DNA from: Rallus limicola
Lineage: Eukaryota > Chordata > Aves > Gruiformes > Rallidae
DNA: 64,000 bases
Assembly (NCBI GenBank): GCA_022605955.1
Contig: JAKCOZ010000015.1
Location: 8,623,287 to 8,687,286 of the forward strand
Direction: 5' to 3'
Below are positions 11,520 to 23,633 of the stretch, piece after piece. Within the stretch, counting starts at the first letter, position 1. Every line of letters begins with the position of its first letter. Under the pieces are notes generated by a model. The model had not been told where the DNA came from. It made no database searches and saw only the letters and a program-made list of their open reading frames with translations. The position numbers were made by a program, and so were the translations under genes.

Positions 11520-12140
11520 AATCTCTCACTCCAAGGCTGGACCTAGAGGCAGACTTCTGAGTAATGGTAGTAGGTGATTCCCTACTGGGAGGAACTGGGG
11601 GCCCCGTATGTAGACCAGATCCATCCCACAGGGTAGTTTGCTGCATCCCTGGGGCCTAAGTTAGGGATGTTATTAAGAAACTCTCCGGTCTGGTGTGGCC
11701 AACTGACTATTACCCGCTGTTGGTTATGCAGGTCAGGAGTGACAAGGTTATGGAGAGAAGCCTGAAAGCAATTAAAAAGCACTTCAGGGCTTTGGGGAGA
11801 TTGGTTGAGGGCTTGGGAGCACAGGGAGCGTTCTCCTCAGTTTCCTGAGTGACAGGAGGGATACTGAAAGAACAAGGAAGACCCACCTGATGAACAGGTG
11901 GCTCAGAGGCTGGTGCCACAACAAAACTTTGGGGCTTTTGTCCATGGGGAAGTTTTCATGGCACTGCCTCTGCTCACAACAAAATGGAGTTCATCTGTCC
12001 CAGAGGGGGAAAAGAATCCTCACACATGAATAGGTGGGCCTCGTAGATAGGGCTGTAAATGAGTTTCTAAGAGGTAAGGGGATAAAACTGAGTGCTAGAG
12101 TTGAGCCCAAGGGTGGCAGCCCAATGTTGGGGGTGAAATC
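11520..12140 (+). pseudogene. CR1 ORF1 relic with SGNH-esterase-like domain
   Basis: The plus-strand frame from about 11559 reads VMVVGDSLLGGTGGPVCRPD, then after a stop VRDVIKKLSGLVWPTDYYPL, a RSLKAIKKHFRALGRLVEGL block, NRWLRGWC, and NGVHLSQRGKR followed by GLVDRAVNEFLRG. This is the order seen in ORF1 of CR1 LINEs, which carries a GDSL/SGNH-type esterase fold. The block I GDS is intact, while the block V position usually read as DGVH is NGVH here. At least four in-frame stops (after PGA, after SSVS, after GRPT, after THE) and small frame changes show it is dead. The element's endonuclease region is not recognisable downstream. Family assignment is from memory of CR1 proteins. Confidence 0.75.
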
Positions 12141-14775
12141 TGTTGGGGTGGAAAACCTTTGGGTTTGTCTACAAATCAAGTTGCCCCAATGTCATAGGAG
12201 CTCTAAGAGCAAAGGAGCATAGTCCAAACACTAACCTGGCTTGGTTAGCAATCCCTGCAATCACCCTTATCTGTGTATTAGGGTATCTGAGTGCAGAGGA
12301 GCTGGAAACACCTAGAGAAACCCCAACACAAACTGGGAGAAGACACATGGACCCACTGCGACCACTTCAAGGATCTGCGCACCCTCCTGAGAAAGGGGAT
12401 TGCCTCCATTGCCCAATAAAGGTACACGTTCTTCTTCTGGGATTAGGACAAATTGGAGGCACAAGTAACTTTAGAGGAAGGGTCCTCCTAGTGCACCAGG
12501 GGCCAGTGGAGAAGGGCTGTGACTTTTTTGGGGAGTCAGTGGCTTTCCGAGCACAAATCCCTCTGTGCTGAATGTTACTGACCCAGCAACATCCTTGCAA
12601 GGGACAGATTTGGACTTGGCAAAGGGCAGGCATAGCTCGGATTGCTCTGCCGAAGGTCAGGGGTGTCTCACCCTCTCCCTTTCTCTCCCAGGGGAGAGGC
12701 TGCAAAAGGACTCCTGGAAATTCTGTATTGTCCTCGATGCTGTTAATTCTGGGATAAAAGGGATATTTTTGGTTCTTGCTATGGGAGGAAAACGTTCAGA
12801 TAACATTTATGGTGGTAAGTGTGGTGCACATGAGGAGAGCTTAAGCTGCTGTTCTTGTTTGGCTTATGGAGTGCACTGTGCACGCTGTCCTCTCTCCTCA
12901 CCGGCTTGTACATCTCCTGTCCTTTATTTATAGATATCTGCTTTCCCTTGCCTGGCAGTGCCGGCTCTGTCCATGGCTAGCTGACCCTTCCTGAGACCAT
13001 CCTGCACCTACCTGTCCTCGTTCCTCTCTTTCCAGAGATCCTCAAAGACAACCCCAAATGGCTGCTACTCAATTTCGCCTCGAAGCTCAAGGCTAACGGG
13101 GAGGTACAGAGCCTAGACACTGCACCTGGGGCAGTGTGCTGCACCAGGCTTCTGCTTCAGCTGTGCAATGAAGGGGGCCCAACAACTCCCCTTGTTTTTT
13201 GCAGTACTCAGAGATGTGGAGTTCAAAAATCTGGGTAAAGCAAATCTAAAAGACATCATTTCTAAATTGGAAATCTCTGTCATCAGGCGCTTCCTGCCCG
13301 GTGCAGATTTTTAAGCAGCTTTTCCAGAAAGCTGAGAGATGTGGCAGAAATGGCTGGAACCAATTATTGCCAACTGTCTCCAGAAACACCAGGCAAAGCA
13401 AAAATGCCCCTGGAGAACAGCAGTTGTGGGTATTTTATGCTTTTCATTTGTGAGATGAAGTTAATAAGAAATGGCTATCCGATTGATACTGAATTTGGCA
13501 GTATCGTTGATTAGCTGTACCTCGCCATGGCCATGCCTCTGAAACCTAATTGATCCTGTCTGGCTCCCTGCAACCCAACAACTTGAGACATTTCAAGTCA
13601 TGCTGTCCACAGAATCCCACAGAAGGAAAAGCCTTTCTTTTTCTAAAATAAAACCCTGCCATTTTCATCCTGGGCTCAAGTGCTTCGGTATTAAGATGAC
13701 AGGACTCTTATCTGGACTCTATTTCCACATGCAATTTTCACCCAGCAAGAAGCCTTGGGGCTTTAGATCAGATCAGACAGCAATGTGATCAGAAATCCAG
13801 GACAGGAGCCATGCCATTTCTGGTTACTGATCCCCCAGGAGGAGCCTAGAGCTCTCTCTCAGCACCGCTTCCCACGCTCTTTAAGGACAATATTACAAAG
13901 GCAATCAAAAGCCTGGGTCTCTCCTCTGTCATCTCTGTCACACCCAGTCATCATTTCCTTCGTGACAGGCAACACGTCACAAGAATTAAAGCACTGGGAG
14001 ACCACATCTGTGATCTGAAGCTGTGATTTTACTCCTGAGGGATGGCTCACGACCTTTACAAAGCTACAACAAACCTGCAGCTGAATGAAACCAACCTCCC
14101 ACCCAGAGGAGCACACTAGCACACACATGGGAAAGCCAGGGGTAAATACTGTGTGGCTAGCTCATGGTGACACAAGGTTATTTACTCCCTCCAACCAAAG
14201 CACACCTTTTCTCCAGTATTTAGTTGCTCTGCACAAGTTAACATTGAGGGTTACAGCTTCTGTCCTGCACTGCATGCCAAACAAGCAAATGAAAAATACT
14301 CCCCAGCCCAGGAGCGATGTTCGCCACATCCTACTGAAGCCACTGTAATGCCACAGCTAGAGAAAAAACTACATCTTATTATACCCTAAGTTGCTGGTCC
14401 TTTTCTGCTTCTCTAAGTGTGCAGGTATCTGCACTATTTCACTCAGACCAGTGTAAAAGAATTCCTTCATAAACTTTGACTTCATAAATTCACAGTTGCC
14501 TGTTATCACACGTAATATTAACCTTCTGCTCTAAATCCATTGCCTGGATTCCAGCTGCGTCCACACCACCACCAATAACCTATCTTCAAAATTCTGCTAA
14601 CATTACATTCTTCCAAAATAAGCTTCAAAGCAGGACAGTACTGCTGGCACCCCAGCCAGCCCCCAGGTGCACAGTGAAGGGTCTCCTGGGGCTTTTCAAT
14701 ATTCCAGCAGCACGGAGCTCTCTTTGCTGTTCCTGGCCATCACGTCTGCCTCTGGGCTGCTTCAGCTCTGGACAG
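12141..14775. other. Intergenic DNA; first part may be degraded CR1
   Basis: From 12141 to about 12250 the sequence may continue the CR1 ORF1 relic. The rest contains only moderate ORFs (for example 142 residues from 12143 and 122 residues from 12565) with no recognisable domain. Several of these frames overlap one another on both strands, which argues against coding. Confidence 0.5.
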
Positions 14776-14777
14776 CA

Positions 14778-15340
14778 GCATTGGGTTTGTGTGACAAGGT
14801 TTTGGAATCGGGGAGCTGCAGGGGTGGCTTCTGTGAGAAGCTGCTGGAAGCTTCCCTAGGTCCACCAGCCAGCTCAAGGACAGACCCAACACTGACCAAG
14901 CCCAAACCCATCAGTGACAGTGGCAGAGTCTCTGGGGGAACAGGGTTAAAGAGGGAAAAAACTCCTCTCCTGAGGAGGAAGGAGCAGCAGAGACAACTCA
15001 TGAGGGACTGATCCTAACCTCCATCCCCACCCCTCTCTGCCACTGGCGGGGGGGAAGGGAGAGAAATGGGGATAAAGTTTAGCCCAGGAAGAAGGGAGGT
15101 GTGGGAGGAGGTGTGTTAAGATTTGGGTTTATTTCTCATTATCTTACTCTGATTTCATTGGGTAATAAACAAGATGCATGTTATTCCATGTTGAGTCCAT
15201 TTTGCCCATGACATTAATTGCTGAGTGATCTCGACCCACGAGCCTTCCATTACATCTCCTCTCCTGCTCAGCTGAGGATGAATGTGGCAGAGCGGCTCTG
15301 GGGGCACCTGGACCCCAGCCAGGGTCAGCCCCCCGCAACA
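14778..15340 (-). mobile_element. Solo-type LTR of an avian endogenous retrovirus, internally shortened
   Basis: Read on the minus strand it opens at 15340 with TGTTG and a GGCTGACCCTGGCTGG block. It continues through a 'gctcgtgggtcgagat' block (about 15232), 'ttattacccaatgaaatcagagtaagataatgag' region near 15170, a Pro/pyrimidine-rich middle, and ends near 14778 after AAACCCAAT. This order agrees with a widespread bird ERV LTR as I remember it, with a large middle part missing. No retroviral gene is seen on either side, so it is a solo or remnant LTR. Exact target-site duplications could not be identified. Class (ERVL versus ERVK) is unresolved. Confidence 0.7.
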
Positions 15341-18300
15341 GCTCACAGCCTTACATCTTCATGCTGTCACAGGCCAGGCACTGAGGCTGGGAGAGGCCAA
15401 AAGGTCTCTGCCAATTTTCCTTCCTATTTGATGCTGCTCTCGAATAATACAAAAACGTACCTCGCTTGTCTCAATTCTGCTGACCAGGCACATAAACTTC
15501 ATCACAGATTCCTGATCCTGAGGGGCTTTTTGCAGAGATTCTTTTTTTTTCTTAGGTTCACATTTGAAGGCTTAATTTCTTGTTCCTTGAACTCTGTGTC
15601 GCTCTAAAAAAAAAAAACCACCTATGATGAACATGAGGACAAAACCCCCATACATTTCTCATTTTATTTGCAATTTTACATGCTATCATTGGAAATTTAG
15701 TTGGAAGTGCTCTTTAGTGCTGGTTTTGCTCTCTGCAAATTAATGAGACAATGGCAAAACACTCAGAAACTTCACTGGGAATAGAGCTGAGGTCTACCTT
15801 TGCGACAAGGCTGCTGTTATTCCTCAGCTTCATGAATATACCTCGCTGCAGCGGTCTGAGAAACTGTTCTGCTACATTTTCATTAACAGTCCGTGCGGTT
15901 GTTCCTTCCCCATGAGGCTGCAAAACCGTAAATAGCAAAAGGAATAAGAATAGGCAGCTGGTCAAATGACAGAATATTAAAAAGGTCATAAGTAGCACAC
16001 AACACCAAAAGCATTGAATGGCTGTATCGGAGGGCGGAACTCCAATAGCAGCCTCCCAACTTCAAGAGAACATCAACGTGAAGAACCAGCACAGAGCGTT
16101 TAATTTAAGTAACAATGAATTTGGGAATTAGAACAGTTTAAAAGACAGTTTTTTCCCAATGCCCTCAATTTTTTTCAGATGCAAGCTAGTTCTGTGAGCA
16201 TTATCTTCCCTTCACCGGAGGTTGAATTATTCTCCCTTATATGAGAATAAAGCAGAATTAAGAAGAGCCTCAGCTGTCCCCTTTGGCCCTCCACATCCAT
16301 TTCCCATGACAGACACTTTCCTTCAAAGGCCAACATCCAAGCTCTGTGAAACTCCATCAATCCTGTGCATCCCCCTCAAGCATGCAGAAGCCCATGTCTC
16401 CGCTTTGGTGTGGGGACGATGCGTGCTAATCGTGGGGGCGACCCCCGGGAAGGAGTGGAAGAGGGAGACATGTAATGGCATATTGGATGGTAGATCAATG
16501 GCTTGTGAGCCCATCATCCTGGGAGAGGCAAACCAAGCTGCTGAGTCATTGATTATTTCAAATGATGTGCACAGTATTTTCTGTCCCTGAATACAAGTGT
16601 GGCTTTAGGCATTTAAGACACACTGTGATTTCTTCTGTTATCCTCCTGAAATGGAGGATGCCAAGCCTTCAAAGACTTCAGAGCCTGTGCTATTTCCATA
16701 ACTACAAGAGTTGTTATCCTTCCAGGGTTTTCATCTAACAACTGTACGTAACCTTTCAGGGCTCCTGTCGGAACACTGTTAAATGGGGAGAAATCTGTGT
16801 TGCTACTGGAGACCAGAGCGAGGAAGGGATAATGTTTTCTGACAGTACCTGCTGACAACGCACCATAAACACAGTCCTCAGCTTTCAGACATCACCTGAA
16901 AATCACCTTTTTAACTGGGCAAAGCAGGTGTGTAATAGATAGGGGAAATTTAAATTAGAGAGGGAAAAGAAGAACTCTGTAGCTCTCACAATTCAATTCA
17001 AGGTTCAGGAAACTGGGAGCATGTCACTGGAAATTAAGGAGAGGCCGTTTTGTTTCAGCGCGTATCGAAGAGGTTAATCTACAGTTTTCATTGCACTGAT
17101 GTGTAATAAACTGTAAATAGGGCGATAATGTCGTGTGGCAGAGCAGGAGCTGAAGGCAGCTCAGCACTTCAATGGACAGAGTCACCTAAATCCAGTGCCC
17201 ACCAACCTAACCCTGTTCTCTCCTACTGGGGAAGTTGCTTCTTGGCCAACCGGCTAAGTTGGGTTACAACATTGAGTGAAACTTGGAATATATATAGATC
17301 CTAAACTGGTTAAAAGCCTTGATTTCTAAAGGAAATACAGGCAAAAGCCAAAAGGTAGATAGAAAGTGCTGTGGGAAGGATTGAGATTTGGAGTGAGGAT
17401 GCCTGGTTTTCATCCGGCCATTCCTTCATTAACAGGTGCTGTGGGAGGCTCGGGAGCCTGGTGTTGGTAGTAAGCAGAATACCTGGTGCTTCTGCTACTC
17501 CCGTTTCTGAATGGGTTCTGAGTAACTTTCCTGCCCTTTATAAACAATGGTCTTAATCTGCAAATAGCATTGTTTAATGTTACCTTTGGTTTTTATGTAC
17601 TGCTGTAGGCAAGGGTACTGTGCAAAAACCGGGGCTTTCCAGGCATCGGTAGAGTTTCCCAGAGAGGAACTGTAATAAATTTGGACAGCTTCTGACAACA
17701 GGGCACAGAGCATTCTTTGTTGGATTTCATTACAGGTTTGAAAAAAAACCCTGAAAATAAAATCTTTTGTACAAGTTTGCTGTTCTATAGATGAATTTGT
17801 GATCTTTTTTCCCCCCAGAGGCTCGCAGAAAATATTTTTGTGTAAATGAAATTCAGTTTTTAAAATCTTGCAATTTTATTCTAAAGCAACACCCTCGTTC
17901 CTCCCTCCTGTGCAACACCCGGTTACAGTCGGATCTTTAGCAATTTCATTTCACGAGGCAGATTCGCTCTACGCAAGGTAGTAAAATAATACCTCAGCAG
18001 GGAGTTCTTCAAGCTCATCCTTTCAAGCATTTAGATGTTCTAAAATGGTATTCTAGTTTCAGCAATAGAGTCCAACTTCAATAAGCAATGAAACTGTAGC
18101 TGTGTTCAGTAGATTGGACATCCCTGATCTGAAGCTCAGGGGACCAAAAATACACATTTTTCCTCTGCACTGACACCTTGGCAGTTGAAGTCAGCTTCTC
18201 CCACTGGTTTTGGGGGGTTTTATAGCAGGATTAACTATTTGGTGCCAAATTCTGCTACTGCGTATGGGTTCATTTGGTTTAATTACTGAATAATGGAAAC

Positions 18301-18822
18301 ACTGGAAAAGCAGATCAGTCCCCAGCATGACCTATTTAAATATATCTGGTTGTCCTCAAGGATTTTATACCAAGGATATAAAGGAAGTAATGAAGTACAC
18401 AGCGTCAAGGACCGCATCGCAGCAAGGAAATCACTGCTGCTTGGAAATGCATTTTTCCAATGTGCCAAATATACCTTTTTTGCTAGGAGACAGTAAAGAT
18501 GACCAAGCACTAATCCTTCCTCCCCTCACATGGGTTTAGAGGCCTGAGACAGCCAAGCTGAGCTTGCCAAGCTGTTCTGCTCCTCACTGCTCAGCCTGGG
18601 GAGGAATTGAGGCTGTAGGGCATCACCTGCCAGAAAGACCCCTTGTCCCAGCATCATCTTTGAAAACTGCTAGTAGTAAAAAGGAGGCCAAACCAACCTG
18701 GAAGTGTCCCAGAAAGTTTTCTTGCCTACAAGGAGATGAATTTTACCAAATTGAAGAGTGGGTTTGGGTCCCAGCAGGTTCTGACCTGAGAAGAGGGATA
18801 AGGACAGTTAAAGCATGCTAAG
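15341..18822. other. Intergenic DNA, nothing recognised
   Basis: Single-copy, mostly AT-rich sequence with short homopolymer runs (A run near 15607, T run near 15541). ORFs are short and without motifs. Confidence 0.55.
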
Positions 18823-18824
18823 CA

Positions 18825-19262
18825 AATCACAGAACCACAGACTCACAGAATTATCAGAGTTGTCAGGGACCTCTGGAAATCATCCAGTCCGGCCCCCTAA
18901 CAGAGCAGGATCACCTCAAGCAGGTTGCACAGGACAGCATCCAGGTGGGCTTTGAATGTCTCCAGAGATGGAGACTCCACAGCCTCTCTGGGCAGCCTCT
19001 CCCAGGGCTCTGCCACCCTCCCAGGAAAGAAGTTCCTCCTCATGTTTAGGTGGAACTTCCTATAGTGCAGTTTGTGCCCATGGCACCTTGTCCTGTCCCT
19101 GGGCACCACTGAAACAAGACTGACCCCATCCTCCTGATCCCCACCCCTCAAGTATTTATAAGTATTGATGAGATCCCCCCTCAGCCTTCTCTTCTCTAGG
19201 CTAAAGAGTTCCAAGTCCCTCAGCCTCTCTTTGTAAGAGATGTTCTAGTACCCCCCCCCATT
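18825..19262 (-). mobile_element. CR1 LINE 3' fragment, minus orientation
   Basis: Begins with 'cacagaaccacagactcacagaatta' and then the CR1 3' blocks. The minus frame 19214-18897 reads [21 protein letters not shown], then RNFFPGRVAEPWERLPREAVESPS, typical of the CR1 ORF2 C-terminus. It is 5'-truncated at about 19250 next to a short C run. Confidence 0.92.
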
Positions 19263-22200
19263 CTTCCCAAACATTGCAGCATCCAACTGCAGGGACAACA
19301 AGGGGAGTTAAAGTGCTGGGAATGCCATGGAGAGGGACAGTGCCAGTGCCAGCATAGCAACAATACAGCGCCTCTCTACCAGGGATAGAAGATCCCAGGG
19401 AAAGCAATCCTCTAGCACAGAGCAGTTGTCCTAAAGGCACTTGCTCTGCTTTCACCAACACCTGACGAGATGCTTTGCCAGCATTTTCATGGGCAGTTGC
19501 ACAACACCAGCCATTGTTTTATCAGAGAGGCAGACTTGGCAAAGCTACCTGCCCAGGGAGGAGCCAGGCTACAGAAGCTGTGGTCGCAGCACAGGACATG
19601 AGACAACAGCACGGGCAGGAGTCTCCCGCGAGCGCACGGCTGCAGGTAATGCCTCCCACAGCAGCACCAAACGGCTCCCTCCGCTCGGCTTTTGTCATAA
19701 CGTTTTCCTCACCCCCAAAGGGAGTGGAAGAGTATTATCTCACTTGATTAATTCCCCTCTAGCAAACCGACACAAATAGATACAGAGCAAGTTTTGCTGA
19801 AGCACAGAGGGCTTGAGCCTGTCTACCACATTCAGTTTCATAACCATGAACATGCCGCTTCCCAAGATTTAGCCCTCCTCTTTTCCATTCTTCTGACTCA
19901 AAAATAGCCCTGTGTTAGATCCTTTCATAACCACCATATGGTGCCTTGAAAACCTTTCCTGTATTTGCAGTTCCCCGGGGCCTGCTCCAGATTTAAGAAA
20001 TAGATTTATGAGGACGACAATCATTTACGCCAGCTCCAACAGTTTTTAGGGGTGGGATTTTTTGCCTCGTTCTCTAGTGCTCAGTATGTTTGTCCAGAAA
20101 ATAGTCAGCGTCTCAAGACAAGCGGCTCCTCGGTGAAGCTGTGTATTGCCTTTCTGATACATCCAACTTCATGCCTTTTAGTTCAAAGTATTTGCACTTG
20201 CAATACAAGTACGTGGAAGTGCAAGATTTCTCTAAGCACACCCATCCCCTCTTACTCGTATTCTCCCTGCCTACCTCCTTGCTTGGCTTATCTCTTACCT
20301 ACTTTCCTCAGTAGCTCTCATTTCAAAAATCCTTCTGCAAACAGAATTTAATGCTGTGCTTCGAAGTGAAGGTGTGATGTGGCTTTCAAATACCACACGA
20401 TTATGTTTGCAGTAGTATTTATCTAGATCATTGTCCATCTTCTCACTTTTTATGAGACCATCACCACCATGTTCTGATTGGCTTCCTTTAATGCCATCCT
20501 GGCAAGGTTGAGAGGTACTTCAAGTTTCTTTTCCATTGAGGGTTGTTTTTATCAACCCTGAATTACATCTACGCTGTGCCTAGGTTGGTAAGGTTTATCT
20601 CAAATCTGCTGGGTTTATCTTTTAAACTAAATTCCTTCTTGAAAACTCTAAGATATAAGATATTCACATTTATTTCCTTGTCCTCTTAGTTTTAATGGCT
20701 TCTATAATTTCTTCTGTTCCAGAGATGAGGATAATTAGTAACCAGTCTTAAAAGATGTAATGGTTTTGGAGTGTGCTATTGTTGCTAGAATGAATATTCC
20801 CATTCTTCTGAAGACACTTTAAGACAGCTGGAGGTAAGTGAATTGATCTGAAGAAATTATCAACTAAAATTTCCTACATAAAAACACCAAAGATACAATG
20901 TGAAATTCAAGAAGTTAACTCATTCCTACCCATTCGAGCTGGAAGTTCCTTGTTCTAGCTGGTTTTGACCCCCACCCCCAGCAGAAGCAGAAATACTTAA
21001 CAATAATCACACAGATTGCCTTCCTTAAGCCACAAAAATGTCAAGGACATGCTACAGATTGTGTGGGCAGTTTGTTTTGGGGAGATTTCTGCCTAACTTA
21101 TCACCCTAGGCGTTTGATCAGCGTTCTTCCCAGTATCTAATATGTAGCTGTCATTAATTACAAAGTAAATAAAAATAAATGAGGTTGCAGTTTCATTAAG
21201 AAAATTGGTTAGCACAAATACAGCGGCCTAAAATTAATCTACATCAGATGTAATATAACCCCCAAAAGCCAACGGAGCACTGCGATGACAATTAATTGAG
21301 CACTCTAAAAAGCATGAACTTGCTGGAATGAGAAACTGGAAGTCGACACATCTTTAGTAACACACCAGACTCTGGAGATCTTATTACACACATTTCAGAT
21401 GTTAGCTCTGAGAAAGGTTTAGCAGGTCACGTCCCCTCGCTTAGTTAATTACCGTGACTTCAAAATACACAGTCGGTTTTAGGTGCAAGGATCGGCCAGT
21501 TCCTGCATAACATGGTGATGTGCAGAGTACCATGCAGGAACAGGCTTCTGCTTGGGGCATCTCCTGCAACCAGGTCTGTAAAAAGTTCCTCAGCATGAAC
21601 AACCCTGTGAGCTAATTAGCTGCAAAAGACATCACCTCTCCAGTTATCACATACCCTGGGCTGCTCCAGTCGAAGGGTGGACCACTCTCCAGCAACAGAC
21701 AGGCAGACATCATGGGACAGACCCTCCCCAGCTGGACACATGATTCCCTTCTCCCATATCCTACCACCCAGGCCACCAGCTGAAGGTTCAAGGTTTTTTC
21801 TTTCAGCTTCCCCTTGGGTTTTTCAAGCATCTTAAAACAGACTTCACAGAGCAAGCTTTCAGCAGAACAGCAGACCATAATATTTCAAGGCATCCAAGAC
21901 CTCAACAGCTATAATAAAGACAAGCACAATAACAAACTCTGTCATATCTGTGTGCTGGTGAAATAATTTGCAAAGTTGCTTATCACAAAACCACAGCAAG
22001 GAGATGTTACCCTGCTTTCTGTTATTCATGCAGTGGGTGTATTCTTCATGAACCCAGACTTACTGCCCCAGCATACTGGCACTGACCTGAGACCAGGAGC
22101 TGGTCAGCTGTTCCTCATGATCATGGAAAATTACCACAACCAGCAGCTGTGGGAAGATGTGGCAGGGTCTTGCAACCTCACTGCCAAGCGGTGTTGTTTT

Positions 22201-23140
22201 ATAGGGAAATGTGGGCTGATTCCAGCTGCTTGTGCTGGAGGTGAAGTTAATGAAGGTAGCAGCAGGAAAGAGCAGCTTCAGATACAGAAAAATAAGGAAA
22301 ACCAGCAGGGAAACACTCATGTGGAGGAATAAAACCTTTGGTCAAGCTTTTTACTGGGGCATTACTTCTGCTGTCAGAAAGAACGTACCTTCCCCAAAAG
22401 AGAGAGGCAGTTGTGGCCACAGAGCCCCAGCATTTTCTTCTAGAGCGGTGTAAGGATTCACACCATCCAAAACCACTTTATGATGCCAATAACATAAATA
22501 AAGTATGTAGTGGACCACTTCCCACCCCCTTCTGTCTTCAGCAGTTCTCCAGTTTGCTGGATACTTTCATTATGGCTTGTTTGGAACATGTATTAACTCT
22601 TTTCCTACCTTCCTCCTGCATTAAAAAAGGGATTCTTTTTTCCTCACACATGGCAACCCAATGGCAAGAGTCAAGGGAGCAGATTATCAGAGAAGAAGCC
22701 CTATGACATACCACAGCCAGGCTGCAAGGCACGTCTGGCTTGAGGAAACTTCCCTGAGCCGTGCTTGCTCCACCTGCATTCTTCCCCCAAGGTTTTCTGA
22801 ACGCAAGCTGTAAAATAACGGGATGACATATGTGTGAGTTAGATGAGGTCGCCGTATGTGTGAAATGATCAGTGGTTAATCTGGTCCATCGCCTTTTCTG
22901 GGAGCTGCACTACTTGTACAGTGTATGAGACAGACCTGAAAAAACCTTACTAAAAAAAAACAGGATAGAAAAAGAATATCCAAATATGAACAGGCAAAAA
23001 ATTAAAAGTTTAATGGCAGTGGCTGCCCAGCTCTGTGACTCTTGGGCTGGAAACTGGACGATGTCTTTTAAACTAGGTTTAAGAATATTCTTTTGTTATT
23101 AAGAGAAAACTGTATTAGGATGCAGTCCTGCATCCTAGGA
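19263..23140. other. Intergenic DNA with a candidate conserved AT-rich segment
   Basis: No exon recognised. The part around 21110-21330 is rich in TAAT-core words and looks like candidate non-coding regulatory sequence. The rest has nothing I can name. Confidence 0.5.
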
Positions 23141-23144
23141 GATG

Positions 23145-23633
23145 AACCCACTGGAGACGGTTCAGAGGAGGCCATGAAGATGATTAGAGGGCTGGAGCAC
23201 CTCCCCTACGAAGAGAGGCTGAGGGAGCTGGGCTTGTTTAGCCTGGAGAAGAGAAGGCTGCGGGGGGACCTCATTGCAGCCTTCCAGTCCCTGAGGGGAG
23301 CAGAGAAAAGGGAGGGGAATCAACTTTGTAAAAGGGTAATGGCAGGACAAGGGGGATGGATTGTAGCTAAAGGAGGCAAGGTTTAGATTTTATATTAGGG
23401 GGAAGTTCTTTCCAGAGAGAGTAGTGAGGTGCTGGAACAGGCTGCCCAGAAAGGGGGTGGATGCCCCATCCCTGGCGGTGTTCAAGGCCAGGTTGGATGG
23501 GGCCCTGGGCAACCTTGGGTAGCTCCAGGCCTGGAGGTTGGTGGCCCTGCCTGTGGCAGGGGGGGTTGGAACTCTATGATCCCTGGGGTCCCTTCCAACC
23601 CAAACTAGTCTGTGATTCTATGATTCTATGATG
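23145..23633 (+). mobile_element. CR1 LINE 3' end, plus orientation, relatively intact
   Basis: The plus frame carries the CR1 ORF2 C-terminal tail: [29 protein letters not shown], then [11 protein letters not shown]. The nucleotide sequence proceeds through the 'gatgccccatccctggc' block to a 3' end with two ATTCTATG units at 23617-23632. It is 5'-truncated. Its ORF tail is almost the same as the inverted copy at 56.5-56.96 kb, so both belong to one fairly young subfamily. Confidence 0.93.

Noticed and set aside
12143..12933. Two overlapping frames of 142 and 122 residues as a possible new gene
   Set aside because: No motif, no splice context, overlapping frames on both strands, and position next to a CR1 relic.
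14667..15338. Frames of 114 and 64 residues near 14.7-15.3 kb
   Set aside because: They lie in or overlap the LTR and have no recognisable protein similarity.
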